Of a DNA stretch of 64,000 nt, positions 61,879 through 64,000 are shown piece by piece. The notes below the pieces were generated by a model. It did not search any database. It had not been told where the DNA came from and was given only the letters and a program-made list of their open reading frames with translations. Location of the stretch: positions 763,744 to 827,743 of the forward strand of contig NZ_CP011941.1 in assembly GCF_001040845.1 (NCBI RefSeq), read 5' to 3'. Each line of letters opens with the position of its first letter. The first letter of the stretch is position 1. A program made the translations under genes and the position numbers. This DNA is from Synechococcus sp. WH 8020 (lineage in GTDB: Bacteria; Cyanobacteriota; Cyanobacteriia; PCC-6307; Cyanobiaceae).

Positions 61879-63663
61879 ATGGCTCAGATCGATCTAACCC
61901 GTAGAACCAAGATCGTGGCCACCATCGGGCCCGCAACGGAAAGTCCAGAAAGGATCCGTGAACTCATTCAAGCCGGAGCGACCACGTTTCGACTGAACTT
62001 CTCCCATGGAGATCACAGCGAGCACGCCGAACGAATCGCCACGATTCGGCAGGTGGCCCACGAATTGGGAGCCCATATCGGCATTCTTCAGGATCTTCAG
62101 GGTCCGAAGATTCGCTTAGGTCGGTTCGAAGAAGGTCCGATCACACTCGCGAAAGGCGATCAATTCGCCCTTACGGCGAAGCAGGTGCGATGCAATCAGA
62201 CGGTTGCAACAGTGACCTACGACAAGCTGGCCGAAGAAGTCTCTGCTGGCAGTCGCATCCTTCTGGATGATGGCCGCGTTGAGATGAAGGTTGATCGTGT
62301 GGATAGCGTCGACCAGACCCTCCACTGCTTGGTCACCGTTCCTGGCGTGCTGTCCAACAACAAGGGTGTCAACTTCCCGGATGTGCAGCTCTCTGTCCGC
62401 GCCCTAACCCAAAAAGATCGCCAAGATCTGGCCTTTGGTCTTCAGCAGGGTGTCGACTGGGTGGCGCTGAGTTTCGTTCGCAACCCCTCTGACATGCAGG
62501 AGATCAGAGAACTGATTCGTAAGCACGGATACAGCACTCCTGTGGTTGCAAAAATCGAAAAGTTCGAAGCGATCGATCAAATTGACGCGATTTTGCCGCT
62601 TTGTGATGGCGTGATGGTCGCTCGAGGTGATCTGGGGGTTGAAATGCCAGCAGAAGAAGTCCCTCTTCTTCAAAAAGATCTGATCCACAAAGCCAACAGC
62701 CTGGGGATCCCGATCATCACGGCGACCCAGATGCTCGATTCCATGGCCTCGAGCCCTAGGCCTACGCGTGCTGAGGTCAGTGACGTTGCCAATGCCATTC
62801 TCGATGGCACTGATGCGGTGATGCTGTCCAACGAGACCGCTGTTGGTGACTTCCCTGTTGAGGCTGTTGAAACGATGGCGACGATCGCTAGACGGATCGA
62901 ACGGGATTATCCTCAACGGCCCATTGATACGCATCTGCCGAGCACGATCCCGAATGCGATTAGTGGGGCCGTGAGCAGCATTGCCAGGCAGCTCAACGCG
63001 GCTGCGATCTTGCCTTTAACCAAAAGCGGTGCCACCGCCCATAACGTCAGTAAGTTCCGCCCCTCCACTCCGATCCTTGCGATCACCAGCGAAGTCAACG
63101 TGGCGCGCAAGCTTCAGTTGGTTTGGGGCGTGACTCCACTGTTGATAGAAACTCAGAAGAGCACCACCGCCACCTTCACTTTGGCGATGGCTTATGCCCA
63201 AGAGATCGGTGTGCTCAAAGACGGTGATCTTTGCGTGCAAACAGCAGGAACGCTTGCGGGAATCAGTGGTTCGACTGACCTGATCAAAGTGGGGATCGTG
63301 AGTGCTGTACTCGGACGAGGTACGGGTTTCGGAACTGGCTCTGTGAGCGGAAAAGTGCGCATTGCGATGTCTGCCAGTGATTGCGCCCGACTGGAACCAG
63401 GAGACATTCTTGTGGCTCGGGATACATCAGCGGATTACCTCGACGGCATTCGCGATGCGGCAGCTGTGATCACAGAACAACCAGGTGAGGACTCACACGC
63501 TGCGGTCATCGCCAAACGCTTAGGCGTTCCCGTGATTACTGGGGTCGCCAATGCCACACAAGATCTCAGAGAAGGCGAAGTGGTCACCTTGCACGTGAAA
63601 GATGGTGTGGTTCATCGGGGAACCGGCAGCAACCAGGCGATGAAATTAGACACCATGCTCTGA
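61879..63663 (+). CDS. pyk: Pyruvate kinase with C-terminal PEP-utiliser-type domain
   Basis: Makes pyruvate and ATP from phosphoenolpyruvate and ADP. It has 594 residues, longer than the minimal 470. The N-terminal barrel starts TRRTKIVATIGPATESPERI; the metal and substrate segments are RLNFSHGDHSEH, VVAKIEKFEAIDQID, GVMVARGDLGVEMPAEEVP and ITATQMLDSMASSPRPTRAE. About 110 extra C-terminal residues have the mobile-domain sequence EQPGEDSHAAVIAKRLGVPV, as in Bacillus-like pyruvate kinases. The start is the only clear one. Confidence 0.96.
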   Translation: MAQIDLTRRTKIVATIGPATESPERIRELIQAGATTFRLNFSHGDHSEHAERIATIRQVAHELGAHIGILQDLQGPKIRLGRFEEGPITLAKGDQFALTAKQVRCNQTVATVTYDKLAEEVSAGSRILLDDGRVEMKVDRVDSVDQTLHCLVTVPGVLSNNKGVNFPDVQLSVRALTQKDRQDLAFGLQQGVDWVALSFVRNPSDMQEIRELIRKHGYSTPVVAKIEKFEAIDQIDAILPLCDGVMVARGDLGVEMPAEEVPLLQKDLIHKANSLGIPIITATQMLDSMASSPRPTRAEVSDVANAILDGTDAVMLSNETAVGDFPVEAVETMATIARRIERDYPQRPIDTHLPSTIPNAISGAVSSIARQLNAAAILPLTKSGATAHNVSKFRPSTPILAITSEVNVARKLQLVWGVTPLLIETQKSTTATFTLAMAYAQEIGVLKDGDLCVQTAGTLAGISGSTDLIKVGIVSAVLGRGTGFGTGSVSGKVRIAMSASDCARLEPGDILVARDTSADYLDGIRDAAAVITEQPGEDSHAAVIAKRLGVPVITGVANATQDLREGEVVTLHVKDGVVHRGTGSNQAMKLDTML

Positions 63664-63681
63664 GTTTGGTCCTATTCGCTC

Positions 63682-64000
63682 ATGGCCAGCAAGTTGCCGC
63701 TTGCCGACACCGTCGGCATGGCTCTTACCACACTTAAAGCAAATCGCTTACGCAGCTTGCTCACGATGCTCGGCATCGTCATTGGAAACGCCTCAGTCAT
63801 CACGCTTGTAGGTGTAGGGCGAGGGGCCCAAAATTTGGCGGAGAACCAGCTCAGCAGTCTTGGAGCCAATGTTCTGTTTGTGGTGCCTGGGAGCAACGAC
63901 ACGCGCAGGCAGGGGGTGGAATTTCCTCGCACCTTGGTTCTGGACGATGCCACTGCGATTGCTACGCAGGTTCCAAGCGTGAAACGTGTCGCGCCACAAA
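63682..64000 (+). CDS. ABC transporter permease, MacB/FtsX-like, cut by window end
   Basis: The first 106 codons are visible. The protein opens with MASKLPLADTVGMALTTLKA, then NRLRSLLTMLGIVIGNASVI (first membrane segment) and VGVGRGAQNLAENQLSSLGA, the typical start of MacB-type permeases, followed by a periplasmic part VLFVVPGSNDTRRQGVEF. The rest lies past the window. Likely exports a lipid, peptide or lipoprotein. It starts 18 bases after the pyk stop. Confidence 0.88.
   Translation, partial: MASKLPLADTVGMALTTLKANRLRSLLTMLGIVIGNASVITLVGVGRGAQNLAENQLSSLGANVLFVVPGSNDTRRQGVEFPRTLVLDDATAIATQVPSVKRVAPQ

Noticed and set aside
1-64000. CRISPR array, prophage or toxin-antitoxin module
   Set aside because: No spaced direct repeats, cas genes, phage structural genes or recognisable toxin-antitoxin pairs were seen on either strand.

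Overview
The window looks like a chromosome segment of a marine picocyanobacterium, most likely a Synechococcus. The support is a PsaK photosystem I subunit, the short cyanobacterial type of Hfq, Ycf35/DUF1257, HemJ, CobN, an FdC2-type ferredoxin, a DUF1651 protein (a family known mainly from marine Synechococcus and Prochlorococcus), and a glucosylglycerol-phosphate synthase with its osmolyte transporter, which points to saline water. Strain or clade cannot be fixed from the sequence alone. Gene density is high: neighbours commonly overlap by 1-19 bases and several convergent pairs overlap at their stop codons.

Layout. 1-6.5 kb: metH (cut by the window start), ilvE and a divergent cobN. 6.5-12.1 kb, minus strand: a hypothetical protein, a PHP phosphoesterase and hemJ in one run, a photolyase-like flavoprotein, and uvrC coupled to a small secreted Cys protein. 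12.1-13.6 kb: coaD and a coiled-coil DivIVA-like protein. 13.5-18.4 kb: a minus-strand block dapF, cysteine desulfurase, DUF1995, DUF4330, dacB. 18.4-22.7 kb: a gene-poor, partly AT-rich accessory region with small ORFs, a DUF1651 gene and a tyrosine-recombinase gene lacking the usual first catalytic arginine. 22.7-32.9 kb: hfq, leuS, pgi, a lysozyme-like protein, an amidase, an M61 peptidase, ycf35, purN and argC. 33-40.3 kb: ribBA, ppiB, mtnP and a dnaK-dnaJ-DUF3110-murQ run. 40.4-43.2 kb: pstC-pstA-pstB. 43.5 kb: tRNA-Ser(GGA) with a clear terminator. 43.6-49.3 kb: fdC2, an inositol-phosphatase family gene, hisZ, a 4Fe-4S-type ferredoxin, htpG, rpmB and prxQ. 49.3-54.8 kb: ggpS-ggtBCDA for synthesis and recapture of glucosylglycerol. 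54.8-64 kb: a pyruvyl transferase, DUF2499-DUF3593-psaK, dxs, ilvA, scpB, yggT, a MazG-like gene, pyk and the start of an ABC permease.

Most of the window is core metabolism and cell-envelope housekeeping. Cell-wall genes recur (dapF, dacB, a lysozyme-like protein, an amidase, murQ). No CRISPR array, prophage structural genes or recognisable new defence system was found. The least ordinary parts are the 18.4-22.7 kb accessory region, the Cys-rich tail on DapF, the photolyase relative without iron-sulfur ligands, and hairpins placed inside overlapping gene ends.
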